Shown here in pieces: positions 1 through 8,029 of a stretch of 64,000 bases of DNA. A model generated the notes under the pieces. The model saw only the letters and a program-made list of their open reading frames with translations. It searched no databases and had not been told where the DNA came from. This stretch comes from Bacteroidetes bacterium UBA6161 (lineage in GTDB: Bacteria > Bacteroidota > Bacteroidia > NS11-12g > UBA955), in the NCBI GenBank assembly GCA_002422315.1, contig DIUJ01000045.1:1-64000 (forward strand), read 5' to 3'. Every line of letters begins with the position of its first letter. Positions within the stretch are counted from its first letter, which is position 1. The position numbers and the translations under genes were made by a program.

Positions 1-236
1 TAGAGTAGCGTCCGGTGTCTGAGCGAAGCCGAAGACCCGGGTTAGGTACTATTTTTATTATGAAACCAAGTGCCTTTCGGAACTATTACGGTAGAGTAGC
101 GTCCAGTGTCTGAGCGAAGCCGAAGACCCGGGTTAGGGACTATTTTTATTATGAAACCAAGTGCCTTTCGGAACTATAATAGTAGAGTAGCATCCGGTGT
201 CTGAGCGAAGCCGAAGACCCGAGTTAGAGACTAATT
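1..236. repeat. 91-bp tandem repeat, about 2.6 copies
   Basis: Two complete 91-bp units (1-91 and 92-182) and a partial third (from 183) start with TAGAGTAGCRTCCRGTGTC and contain the core CTGAGCGAAGCCGAAGAC, followed by a spacer ending GTGCCTTTCGGAACTA. Units 1 and 2 differ by only a few bases. Single copies of the core occur near 1843-1890 and 3712-3760, and a partly decayed inverted copy near 10888-10916. The core can fold weakly (GTCT pairing with AGAC). No reading frame of interest crosses it. The array may begin before the window. Confidence 0.9.
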
Positions 237-620
237 TATTCGCTCACGCTCGCTTCTTACCGCTCACGCTCGCATCTTGCGAGTGAGCTCTTTCTTTGCC
301 TCTGGCATCTCTATTACTTAACTTCATATTTCTATTGTTTTTAGTGGGCTTTCTATATTTGCACTGCTGTATTAATAATTTTCAGCTTCAAAAACATAGC
401 CAGTACTGGCCCACTCACAAGATGTGAGCGAGAGTGGAGTAATGTGTTTGGAGTTAGATTGTGTAGTCCAAGACTACTTTTCATTCTAAATCCTTAGAGC
501 CCTTCGGAACTCTAAGGATAGAACGTGGAATGTTAGCTCACTCGCAAGATGCGTGCGAGAGCGGGCCTTCGAAACGATTTGGTTAAGCAAGAATCTTTAA
601 AGAATTCGATTCCTGTTCTT
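237..620. repeat. Gene-free stretch with palindromic repeat fragments
   Basis: This stretch downstream of the esterase holds only repeats. A reverse-oriented end of the dispersed palindromic element lies at about 255-335 (TTGCGAGTGAGCTC followed by the CTTTGCCTCTGGCATCTC block). Isolated copies of its terminal palindrome lie near 410-435 and 532-570. Between them are two hairpins: GTAGTC-CAA-GACTAC near 461-475, and CCTTAGAG/CTCTAAGG near 491-516. The same pair of hairpins recurs at about 3649-3705. I see no coding frame or RNA gene. Confidence 0.75.
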
Positions 621-1508
621 TTATGGACTTAAATATGTTTTGAAAAAAGCTACTAGTTTGGCAGCTACATCGGCAGATTGGGTTTGGTCGAAACTATGAA
701 AAGCAATGTACTCATGGTATTCGTTTGCTACACCAAATGTGTTTAGTTTATTCTTTAGCCATTGGCTTTGGTATACTGGTACAATGGGGTCTAAGCTACC
801 ATGGAAACCAATGGTAGGAGGGGTGCTGGCAGAAATATTCCAATATGGGCTTACACTGTTATACGATGTGCTATCCCAAGGGCTGCCAACATATTCTGTA
901 AGTATATCGCCTACTTTGCCACCAAGCCAAATATTGTTGCTATTGTACCACTGCCAATCGCTTATAATACTAGGGCCAAATATATTCCCAACACAGCGGA
1001 TATTTTGTTGCGAATTGTATTTGTATGCATATATCATAGCCAATTGGCCACCAGCGCTCGAGCCCATAATTCCAATTTTGGAAGAAATTTGATAATTTGT
1101 CTTGTTGCTTATAAGGTGTTGAATAGCGGCACTTATGTCGTTCATTATTTCGGGGTGGTGTATGCTGTCGGTATTGCTAGCCAATCTATAATTCATGTTT
1201 ACAATAGCTGCTTGAGGCCAAGCTTTTTTCACCAGATTTACCATACCTTGCATGTCTTCTTTTCTGCCTGCTTTCCATGCACCGCCATGTAGCATAAGCA
1301 CCACAGGGCTAAGACTGTCTCTGCCTTTGGGTAAAAAAATATCGTATACATTTCTGCTATGTGAGCCATAGCTTACTTCTAAAAAACTGGTATCGGATAG
1401 AGAGGAGCCGGGGGAAGGGCTGGGAGTGGGGTTTGTTTCTTTTTTACAAGAAACCCCAAAGAAACCCAAACCCAAAATTAGGCATAAGTGAAAGGTATAT
1501 TTGAGCAT
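621..1508 (-). CDS. Alpha/beta-hydrolase lipoprotein (BD-FAE/esterase-lipase type)
   Basis: Predicted exported esterase of 295 residues. The N-terminus is a lipoprotein signal ending GVSC, so Cys21 would be lipidated; a Ser/Pro-rich linker (about 29-38) follows. The alpha/beta-hydrolase core shows the oxyanion HGG at 74-76, the nucleophile elbow GSSAGG with Ser151, Asp240 in GSLDP and His271 in FHSFD, giving an intact catalytic triad. In this family such enzymes hydrolyse short acyl esters, including acetyl or feruloyl groups on polysaccharides; the substrate here cannot be told. It stands alone between repeat-rich stretches. A TACCTTCG box at 1543-1536 on the same strand is a one-mismatch Bacteroidota -7 element. 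Confidence 0.88.
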   Translation of the reverse strand: MLKYTFHLCLILGLGFFGVSCKKETNPTPSPSPGSSLSDTSFLEVSYGSHSRNVYDIFLPKGRDSLSPVVLMLHGGAWKAGRKEDMQGMVNLVKKAWPQAAIVNMNYRLASNTDSIHHPEIMNDISAAIQHLISNKTNYQISSKIGIMGSSAGGQLAMIYAYKYNSQQNIRCVGNIFGPSIISDWQWYNSNNIWLGGKVGDILTEYVGSPWDSTSYNSVSPYWNISASTPPTIGFHGSLDPIVPVYQSQWLKNKLNTFGVANEYHEYIAFHSFDQTQSADVAAKLVAFFKTYLSP

Positions 1509-1639
1509 GTGTGTTGTGTTTTAAATTATTAAACACGAAGGTATAAAAAAATCGGTCAAAAGTCTTTTTTAATTCTTGGGCAAAAAATTTCTGAGCATAG
1601 AGATTTGTGAAAATTCAAGTGCCCTTTGGAACTCTAAGA

Positions 1640-1800
1640 AAAGAGCGGGAAGTGAAGGAATGTGAAAGGCTAAAATCAAATCCCGCTAGGGATTATATGT
1701 TTATAGAAAATATATTAGTAGTATTAGTACGACCCGAATACGGGTCGTATTTTTTTACGCTTTTGGTTTTTTCTATAAACATACAAACCCGCTGGGTTTG
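1640..1800. repeat. Nested inverted-repeat element
   Basis: A 15-bp perfect inverted repeat, TATGTTTATAGAAAA at 1696-1710 and its complement at 1769-1783, encloses a second hairpin, TACGACCCG-AATA-CGGGTCGTA at 1728-1749, followed by a seven-T run. Outside the outer arms are imperfectly matched CCCGCTAGGG (about 1682-1691) and CCCGCTGGG (about 1789-1797). The inner hairpin with T-run would also serve as a rho-independent terminator on the + strand. No gene lies inside. Confidence 0.8.
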
Positions 1801-1842
1801 GGAAAAATGCCGATGCTGAAAGCAAATTGGAGAGTTTGAAGA

Positions 1843-2045
1843 TAGAGTAGCGTCCGGTGTCTGAGCGAAGCCGAAGACCCGAGTTTGAAGGCTACTTTTT
1901 TGCCAATTCTTCACCGCTCTCGCTCGCGAGCGAGTGTGAAATTTCTTTGCCTCTGGCATCTCTATTACTTATCTTCATATTTCTAATGTTTTTAGTGTGC
2001 TTTCTGCTAGCTCGTTCTCACTCTCTAGCGATAGCGGGGGATGTA
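1843..2045. repeat. Single repeat core plus reverse palindromic-element fragment
   Basis: 1843-1890 repeats the core of the 91-bp tandem unit seen at the start of the window. 1909-1995 is a reverse copy of the 3' part of the dispersed palindromic element (CTTTGCCTCTGGCATCTC, then CTTCATATTTCT). 2010-2040 repeats a short fragment with a GATAGCG tail. Nothing here codes for protein with any support. Confidence 0.7.
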
Positions 2046-2077
2046 TAGGAATTTTTAGGATTATTCCCAAATATTTT

Positions 2078-2085
2078 TACATTTG
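2078..2085 (+). promoter_or_regulatory. Predicted -7 box TACATTTG
   Basis: Matches the Bacteroidota sigma-70 -7 consensus TAnnTTTG and lies 26 bp before the ATG at 2112. No convincing -33 TTTG is present. Confidence 0.5.
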
Positions 2086-2111
2086 CGAAATCAAATAATT
2101 TACCTACACAT

Positions 2112-3632
2112 ATGAAACATCTATTCCATTTTTGTTCAGTATTACTAATTATATTTCTTTCTACTCAGGCATATGGCCAAGTAAACTCTCAAAAACGCAT
2201 TGAATTTGACTCTAAAGACGGATTCTCTGATGAAGAAATACACGTTTTTGGCAGCAAAGGATTCATTATGAGCTCTCGTTCAGATGAAAAACAGGATGGA
2301 ATGTCAAAATGGAACTACGAACTTTACAACACCAATTTACAATCGGTGAAAACAAAGACTATTAAAATAGACAGTAAATTTTCTCCAAACAAAACCTTTA
2401 GAAATGGCGAAGGACTTTTCGTATTTTATCTCGAAAATAAATACAATTTTAACTTGGTAAGTATTCAGGCCGAAGAGCTAGAAATTAAACAAGCAAATGG
2501 CATACTTCCCAATAAAACCTATGTTAATGATATGGTGGTGTTGGGTGATTATGCCATTCTAAATACATCGATTAAAAAGAAACCCTTTTTGATTTCGATA
2601 AACCGTAAAACTGGGAAAACTAACTTAATTCCTATTGAAATCGGCGATTACAGCGCCAAAAAAACTATTGTCCAGCGCATGCAAGTACTAGAAAAAAGCG
2701 GTGAAATTTTGGTATATGTTAACGTCATTGTTAAAAAGAGTAAGGACGAGATTTTTGTGGTACAAATGAACGACAAAGGAAAAAAAACTGGCATGTTCCA
2801 TTTTACAAAAGGCATCAGCGAGAACATTATAGACATCAGTGGATCTAGTGTAGGAGAAGGAAGCTATGTATTTACCGGAACATATTCCCGAAGCACAACA
2901 TCCTCTGAAGGAATCTTCTTTTCGCGAGTGGATAACAATGAAGTTGATTTTATCAACTTTGTTAAGTTTCTAGATATGAAGAATTTTCTCTCTTATCTAC
3001 CGAAGCGTGAGCAGGATAAAATAGAGAAGAAAATCAAAAAGAAAGAAAAAAAAGGAAAAGAAGTGACCTTAAGTTACCGCATTGCCGACCACGCCGTTAT
3101 CCCGTCAGGTGACGATTTTCTATTTCTCGGCGAAGCCTTCTACCCCACTTACCGTCAGGAATCCTACACCACAACCAGTACCGTAAATGGCGTTTCAACT
3201 ACCACCACACAATACCGAACTGTTTTTGATGGTTACCAGTATACCCATGCTGTTTTAGCCAAGTTTAACGCCCAAGGCGAGTTGTTATGGGATCAAACAT
3301 TTGCCATGTGGCCATCGTATAAGCCATACTTTGTGAAGCGTTTTATCTCGCTAACGGAGCAGTCAGAAGATGACATTAAAATGGTTTTCGCCAGTTACAA
3401 CCGAATTGTATCCAAAACAATATCTTTAGATGGTGTTGTAATTCAGGAAAACAAATCCGATGAAATAGAAACTGGATATAGCGGCGATAAAGCCAAATAT
3501 AGCTACTCAAACATCGATTACTGGTATGATCAATTTTTTATTGCCCATGGCAACCAGGTCATTAAAAATAAAGAAGACAAATCGGTAAAACGCAAGCGCA
3601 GAGTATTTTTCATCAGTAAAATCGAGTATTGA
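2112..3632 (+). CDS. Exported protein of unknown function
   Basis: A 506-residue protein with an N-terminal signal peptide (hydrophobic about 5-20, cleavage likely after AYGQ near residue 23). I do not recognise a named family. The body is rich in beta-strand-forming, modestly repetitive segments of 40-60 residues (for example VVLGDYAILNTSIKKK and EILVYVNVIVKK), which suggests a beta-propeller. A lysine/glutamate-rich stretch near 301-318 breaks the fold. A Ser/Thr-rich loop near 351-365 precedes a second strand-rich half. It is monocistronic, with repeats on both sides and a plausible promoter at 2078. It is probably periplasmic or surface-associated. Confidence 0.75.
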   Translation: MKHLFHFCSVLLIIFLSTQAYGQVNSQKRIEFDSKDGFSDEEIHVFGSKGFIMSSRSDEKQDGMSKWNYELYNTNLQSVKTKTIKIDSKFSPNKTFRNGEGLFVFYLENKYNFNLVSIQAEELEIKQANGILPNKTYVNDMVVLGDYAILNTSIKKKPFLISINRKTGKTNLIPIEIGDYSAKKTIVQRMQVLEKSGEILVYVNVIVKKSKDEIFVVQMNDKGKKTGMFHFTKGISENIIDISGSSVGEGSYVFTGTYSRSTTSSEGIFFSRVDNNEVDFINFVKFLDMKNFLSYLPKREQDKIEKKIKKKEKKGKEVTLSYRIADHAVIPSGDDFLFLGEAFYPTYRQESYTTTSTVNGVSTTTTQYRTVFDGYQYTHAVLAKFNAQGELLWDQTFAMWPSYKPYFVKRFISLTEQSEDDIKMVFASYNRIVSKTISLDGVVIQENKSDEIETGYSGDKAKYSYSNIDYWYDQFFIAHGNQVIKNKEDKSVKRKRRVFFISKIEY

Positions 3633-3640
3633 GTTTAGAG

Positions 3641-3880
3641 AAAGATTATGTAGTCCAAGACTACTTTTCATTATAAATCCTTAGAGCCCTTCGGAACTCT
3701 AAGGATAGAATGGGTAGCGTCCGGTGTCTGAGCGAAGCCGAAGACCCGAGTTTGAGACTAATTTATTCGCTCTCTGAGCCCTTTCCTCCGCTCTCGCTCG
3801 CATCTTGAGAGTGAACTCTTTATTTGCCTCAGACATACTAAGTTTTTTAGTGGGCTTGCTTTATATTACTCGCAAAATGC
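3641..3880. repeat. Intergenic hairpins and repeat copies
   Basis: The 328-bp gap after the 506-residue protein starts with the two hairpins also found near 461-516 (GTAGTC-CAA-GACTAC, then CCTTAGAG/CTCTAAGG). They could act as its terminator. A single copy of the 91-bp unit core follows at 3712-3760. A degraded reverse palindromic-element end lies at 3785-3835. No gene is visible. Confidence 0.7.
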
Positions 3881-3960
3881 GAGTCAGCACGTTGGATGTT
3901 TTTGGTTACTTGTGAATGACTGTGTTTGAAAGTAGCAAGTCTGAAACAATACCCATACTT

Positions 3961-4497
3961 TTACAATTTACCTTGATTATGCTTTTTCGCCACTCCTGGT
4001 TTGTATTTATAAATACCATTTTCAAAAATCAAATTCAATTGTAGTAAACTTTCATCATCAATTATATTAGCAGCAATCTTGTTTTTAATATAGTTCAATA
4101 CCTTTGCTAAATATATTGAATTAGAGTGCTCGAACTGAACTCTAATATTTTCCTTGCAAGGTTTATTATAAAAAACCTGTACTTGACCAGAAAGAAAAGG
4201 AGATTCTTCGTAAGAAATTCTTGTAATACTATTATAGTTGACTTTCTCTCTCCATTTTATGATATGAAATACTTCCATACATTCATCATTAAACAGCCTA
4301 ACCCAACGCCTTTTGTGAAAAAGTAAAAAGAACCATAATATAACTAGCCCTGATATTGTGTAATATTTAGTAAATAAACAGCCCCAAAAAACGAAGTTTA
4401 AAAAAGTGAATCCCAAAACAATCCCAACCCAATCAATAAAAGAAAATTTAAAAGCAAAACTTTGACCTTTAATACTTTTTTCAATCGGCACTTTCAT
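3961..4497 (-). CDS. Small membrane protein of unknown function
   Basis: 178 residues with two adjacent hydrophobic segments (about 22-43 and 47-61), followed by a soluble C-terminal domain of about 110 residues. The layout, two helices followed by a strand-rich domain beginning near RRWVRLFNDECMEVF, resembles bacterial PH-like membrane proteins. That comparison is by eye only. It is monocistronic, and a complete palindromic repeat element begins about 90 bp before its start codon. I could not assign a function. Confidence 0.6.
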   Translation of the reverse strand: MKVPIEKSIKGQSFAFKFSFIDWVGIVLGFTFLNFVFWGCLFTKYYTISGLVILWFFLLFHKRRWVRLFNDECMEVFHIIKWREKVNYNSITRISYEESPFLSGQVQVFYNKPCKENIRVQFEHSNSIYLAKVLNYIKNKIAANIIDDESLLQLNLIFENGIYKYKPGVAKKHNQGKL

Positions 4498-4584
4498 TTT
4501 TTTCTTTTGAATTACTTACTGCTTGGCCATTTTCTGCAAGTTGAATTGTTGGAAACACATTGTTTAATAAATCGTAGTTGCTCC

Positions 4585-4772
4585 AACTCTTGCTTGCATC
4601 TTGCGAGTGAGCTCTTTCTTTGCCTTCGGCATCTCTTAAAACCAATCTCATATTTATTAATTCCAAAATATACAACCACGAATTTATTCATTTTTCAAAG
4701 AAGATTAAGCTTTTATTTATTACGCCAGAGGCGGTATGCTAGCTCACTCGCAAGATGCGAGCGAGGGCGGTG
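4585..4772 (-). mobile_element. MITE-like palindromic element, copy A (complete)
   Basis: About 188 bp bounded by inverted ends: CATCTTGCGAGTGAGCT at 4598-4614 pairs with AGCTCACTCGCAAGATG at 4741-4757. Inside, read on the minus strand, are GCCAGAGGC-type blocks, a TTTGAAAAATGAATA block and the segment with ATG-AGA followed by GATGCC. Copies B (9628-9832) and C (15228-15425) share the same internal order, and an end fragment is at 43948-44030. No transposase is encoded, so this fits a non-autonomous element. No target-site duplication is obvious. Confidence 0.75.
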
Positions 4773-4819
4773 GTGTTTTATCGCTCGCAAGATGCTAGCG
4801 ATAGCGTATAATTTTTTGC

Positions 4820-7800
4820 TTATTCTTTTACCACTTTGGTATAATGGAAATTACACCAGTGGCAGTCTTTTTCCCTACAGCCACTAAAGTAGTCGTGTTC
4901 TTGTATGCCTTTGTAGCTTTCTTCTATTTGTTGCCCAACTATTTGCACATCGTTTTGCTCTACACTTAGTCTAAAATGGGTGCTTTTCGAGTCCTCGTCT
5001 TCCAGAAAATCTACTTCCCCGGTTTCCATTTCCCAGCCTAGCCCTCTTTGGGCTTTGGTAAGTATGTGGTAAAACACAATTTGACGCCAATAGTCGCCCC
5101 CGTATTTCTCTTCAAAACTTAAATCAGGAGCTAGTTCTTCTGTTGGTCTTTGTAGTTTCTTTTTGCCATTGGCTGCATTCCCTGTTTTATAGTCTACAAG
5201 GTTTGCTTTTTTATCCCAAAACTCTATTTTATCTACCATGCCATTGAGAGGAATTTCCTTGTACACTGCCATGAATTTTTCTTCTGTTACAAAATCGGGT
5301 ATAGAAGTAAAATACTCTATTCTTCTTGCGTAATATTTGTCTAATAGGTCTTTGCCATAGTCCATCATTTGGGTGTACTGCGACTCGGAGAAGGATGCCC
5401 TTTGGAAATACATTTGTTTTTCGAACTGTTCTTTGAGTGTAGCAAGCGGCCAAAACTCTCTATTGGCATCTGCTTTGGCTGCCTTAAACCATTCTTCTAG
5501 GGTTTGGTGCATGGCACTACCAAAGCCCATGTAGTGCGATTTGGCTGTGGGCACGCGCAGTACTTTGTCGTAATAAAAGGATAGTTTGCACCTTAAGTAT
5601 TGGTTGAGGTGGGTTACAGAGAGAGAATAGTTTTCTGTAAACTTGTTTAGCCAATGCAATTCATTTTCTGCTGCAAAGTTATTTTCTGGTTCTACAAATT
5701 GAGCGATTAGAAAATCGGCAGCCATTTCTTCCTCTATCAGTGGCTGTAATACAGAGCATTTCCCAGACTCCTCTAACTCTGCTACAAATTTTGCAGGAGT
5801 ATGTGTTCTTCCATTTGTTTCGTTATACCAAGTAATTTGCAAGCTTTCTTTGGCTCTTGTCATGGCTACATAGAAAAGTCTTCTGCTTTCTTGTTCCGAA
5901 GAAATATTTTCGTTTGTACTGCTATACAACAAGCCCATGCCAAAGGGTAGGCTTGTGTCGCGCGAGCTCCAAATAGAACTGGTGCAGCCAATTAAAAAAA
6001 CATGTTCATACTCCAAGCCTTTGGAGCTGTGGGCTGTAACAAGTTGAACCCCTTTTGCTGTGCCATACACTCTACTTACTTCTATCCCAATTTCTAGTTC
6101 TTGCATAAGGTTGTATGTGCTTAAAAAATCGCCAATGCTAAGCAAGGGGTTTTTGTCAGATTCTTCTTTTATAAAGTCAAAAAAAGTTTTAAGAACTTGA
6201 AGGTTCCAGTTTTTTTCTTTGGAAGAGAGGCTCTGGGCTAGCAAACCGCTTTGGGCTATTATTTTTTCTGCAAGCATGGCCACGGTATGGTTAAAACTCT
6301 CTTTTATCCAATGCTCTAAAGTATGGTATACTTTTTTTATATTTCTTAAAAAACCCCTGTCTTCGAACAGTGTATTTTGGCTATCTGTTTGGTTAATTTC
6401 TTCTTCTAAATAATTTCTCCACTTTTTCTTGCTTCTACTTATTTCAAAACTAAGTTTAGCAATTTCCAATGGCCTAAGCCCAAAGCATTCAAAATGAAAA
6501 ATCTGAAACAGGTAATGTTCCCCCGAAAAGGGTTCCTTGGCTTCTGCTCGTATATATTGTAGTAAGACAATAAGTTGTTGGATCATGTTTTCCTGTAAAA
6601 TATTTACTGATTTTACAGAATAAACAGGAATGTTTTTGCTCATTAAATAGCGAGAAATTTCGGTAGATTGTGCATGGTTTCTGTAAATAACTGCAATCTC
6701 GGAAGGGCTTACCCCCTCTTCTACCAATTTTTGTATTTGTGTGCCACAATAAACTGCCTCTAAAGTAGGGTTTGCAAACTCCAAAATAGTTGGTTTTGCA
6801 CCTCCTGCCATATAGCTAGGATTAGAAGCAATTAGTTTTTTCTGAATGTCTTGTTTTTGGTTTACGAGTCTTTCGGTATTGTGCTGTATAAGAGCATCTG
6901 CGGCATCTAAAATAGACTGAAAAGAGCGGTAGTTTTGTTCCAGTACGGTGGTGTGTATGTATTGACTAAATTTTTCATCAAAAGCTATAATATTCCCCAC
7001 ATTTGCTCCTTGGAATTTGTAAATACTTTGGTCGTCGTCGCCTACTACAAATATGTTTGGGTTGTCCCAATAGTTGCATAGTTTATATAGAATTTCCAGT
7101 TGGGTTCCATTGGTATCCTGAAATTCATCTACCATAATGTATTGGAACTGTTCTTGGTATCGGAGAAGTAAATCTTCATTTTTTTCAAATTCGCGAAGCA
7201 CCCATACAAGCATGTCCTCAAAATCGTATCTGCCTATTTGTTTTAAAGCTTGTTCGTAGGTTTCAAAAAGCTGAAAGGTTTCTTTAAGTTTTTGTAATTT
7301 TTCAGAATCGGCTTCTATGATAGCAGTTCTAGGGTCGCCTGGTTTTTTGTCTTTGTACTTTCTTTTATACTGATACTCCTCCTTCTCTGGCATTTCCTTG
7401 ATAAAAAGGTCTATGTTTTTTACAAAATCCGCAACTGAAATATTTTCAGACTTTATTAAACCGAATATTTTTTTGATACTGTAGGAATTGTAATATGGAC
7501 TTTTTATTCCTTTTTTTAGAGCATTGCTAGGGGCTATGTTGTCAATAATTTTTCTAATGACTTGTTCTTTTTCCAAGTCGGAAACTACTTGTAATCCTCT
7601 CATCCCAAAAAGGCTTTCGTTTTCTTTAATTACCAGTGCCCCAAGGGAATGAAAAGTATGGATTTTAACTTCAAAAGCCATAGGTCCTATCATGCTTTGC
7701 AGTCTTCGGCGCATAGCTGTAGCGCCAGCTTCTGTGTAGGTAAGGCAAAGTATATTGGAGGCGTCGGTATCTGTTTTTTGAAGAATGGCCGCTATACGTG

Positions 7801-7924
7801 CGCTCAGTATTTGGGTTTTGCCTGTGCCGGGTCCGGCAACTACCATTACGGGGCCTTCTATTTGGTCCACAGCTTCCTTCTGTCTGGGGTTTAGTCTGTG
7901 GTATATTTCGTTAAAATTTTTCAT
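4820..7924 (-). CDS. UvrD/Rep-family helicase with C-terminal PD-(D/E)XK nuclease
   Basis: A 1034-residue superfamily 1A helicase-nuclease. Walker A GPGTGKT lies at 31-37, motif Ia near LTYTEAGATAMR, and the DEFQD Walker B at 266-270. GDDDQSIYKFQGA (motif III), LEQNYRS (motif IV), TAHSSKGLEYEHV (motif V) and YVAMTRAKESL (motif VI) follow in order. The C-terminal third carries a RecB-type nuclease (KIEFWD...LVDYKTG). Cys779 lies before it and Cys1016, Cys1021 and Cys1024 after it, spaced as in AddB/Cas4-type 4Fe-4S clasps. Such single-chain enzymes act in DNA end processing, recombination or repair. No AddA/RecC-like partner is adjacent, and a MITE-like repeat lies downstream. Confidence 0.93.
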   Translation of the reverse strand: MKNFNEIYHRLNPRQKEAVDQIEGPVMVVAGPGTGKTQILSARIAAILQKTDTDASNILCLTYTEAGATAMRRRLQSMIGPMAFEVKIHTFHSLGALVIKENESLFGMRGLQVVSDLEKEQVIRKIIDNIAPSNALKKGIKSPYYNSYSIKKIFGLIKSENISVADFVKNIDLFIKEMPEKEEYQYKRKYKDKKPGDPRTAIIEADSEKLQKLKETFQLFETYEQALKQIGRYDFEDMLVWVLREFEKNEDLLLRYQEQFQYIMVDEFQDTNGTQLEILYKLCNYWDNPNIFVVGDDDQSIYKFQGANVGNIIAFDEKFSQYIHTTVLEQNYRSFQSILDAADALIQHNTERLVNQKQDIQKKLIASNPSYMAGGAKPTILEFANPTLEAVYCGTQIQKLVEEGVSPSEIAVIYRNHAQSTEISRYLMSKNIPVYSVKSVNILQENMIQQLIVLLQYIRAEAKEPFSGEHYLFQIFHFECFGLRPLEIAKLSFEISRSKKKWRNYLEEEINQTDSQNTLFEDRGFLRNIKKVYHTLEHWIKESFNHTVAMLAEKIIAQSGLLAQSLSSKEKNWNLQVLKTFFDFIKEESDKNPLLSIGDFLSTYNLMQELEIGIEVSRVYGTAKGVQLVTAHSSKGLEYEHVFLIGCTSSIWSSRDTSLPFGMGLLYSSTNENISSEQESRRLFYVAMTRAKESLQITWYNETNGRTHTPAKFVAELEESGKCSVLQPLIEEEMAADFLIAQFVEPENNFAAENELHWLNKFTENYSLSVTHLNQYLRCKLSFYYDKVLRVPTAKSHYMGFGSAMHQTLEEWFKAAKADANREFWPLATLKEQFEKQMYFQRASFSESQYTQMMDYGKDLLDKYYARRIEYFTSIPDFVTEEKFMAVYKEIPLNGMVDKIEFWDKKANLVDYKTGNAANGKKKLQRPTEELAPDLSFEEKYGGDYWRQIVFYHILTKAQRGLGWEMETGEVDFLEDEDSKSTHFRLSVEQNDVQIVGQQIEESYKGIQEHDYFSGCREKDCHWCNFHYTKVVKE

Positions 7925-8029
7925 GCTTGTTTATGCTCTCTTCAAATTTTCTTGCACAAGGTAAACGCTTTAATTTTCTTGCGCAAATTTTCTTTTGGCA
8001 TTTAGCCCTTAGTGCTGTAAATCTTGTTT

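Noticed and set aside
1736..1756. Candidate tRNA or small structured RNA at the GACCCG hairpin
   Set aside because: There is no anticodon arm or TPsiC-like sequence; it is a simple hairpin and T-run within an inverted repeat.
4481..4675. 64-codon minus-strand frame containing MRLVLRDAEGKERAHSQD
   Set aside because: The conserved part is the embedded frame of MITE copy A; the rest is unique sequence overlapping the start of the membrane protein gene. No promoter or protein features.
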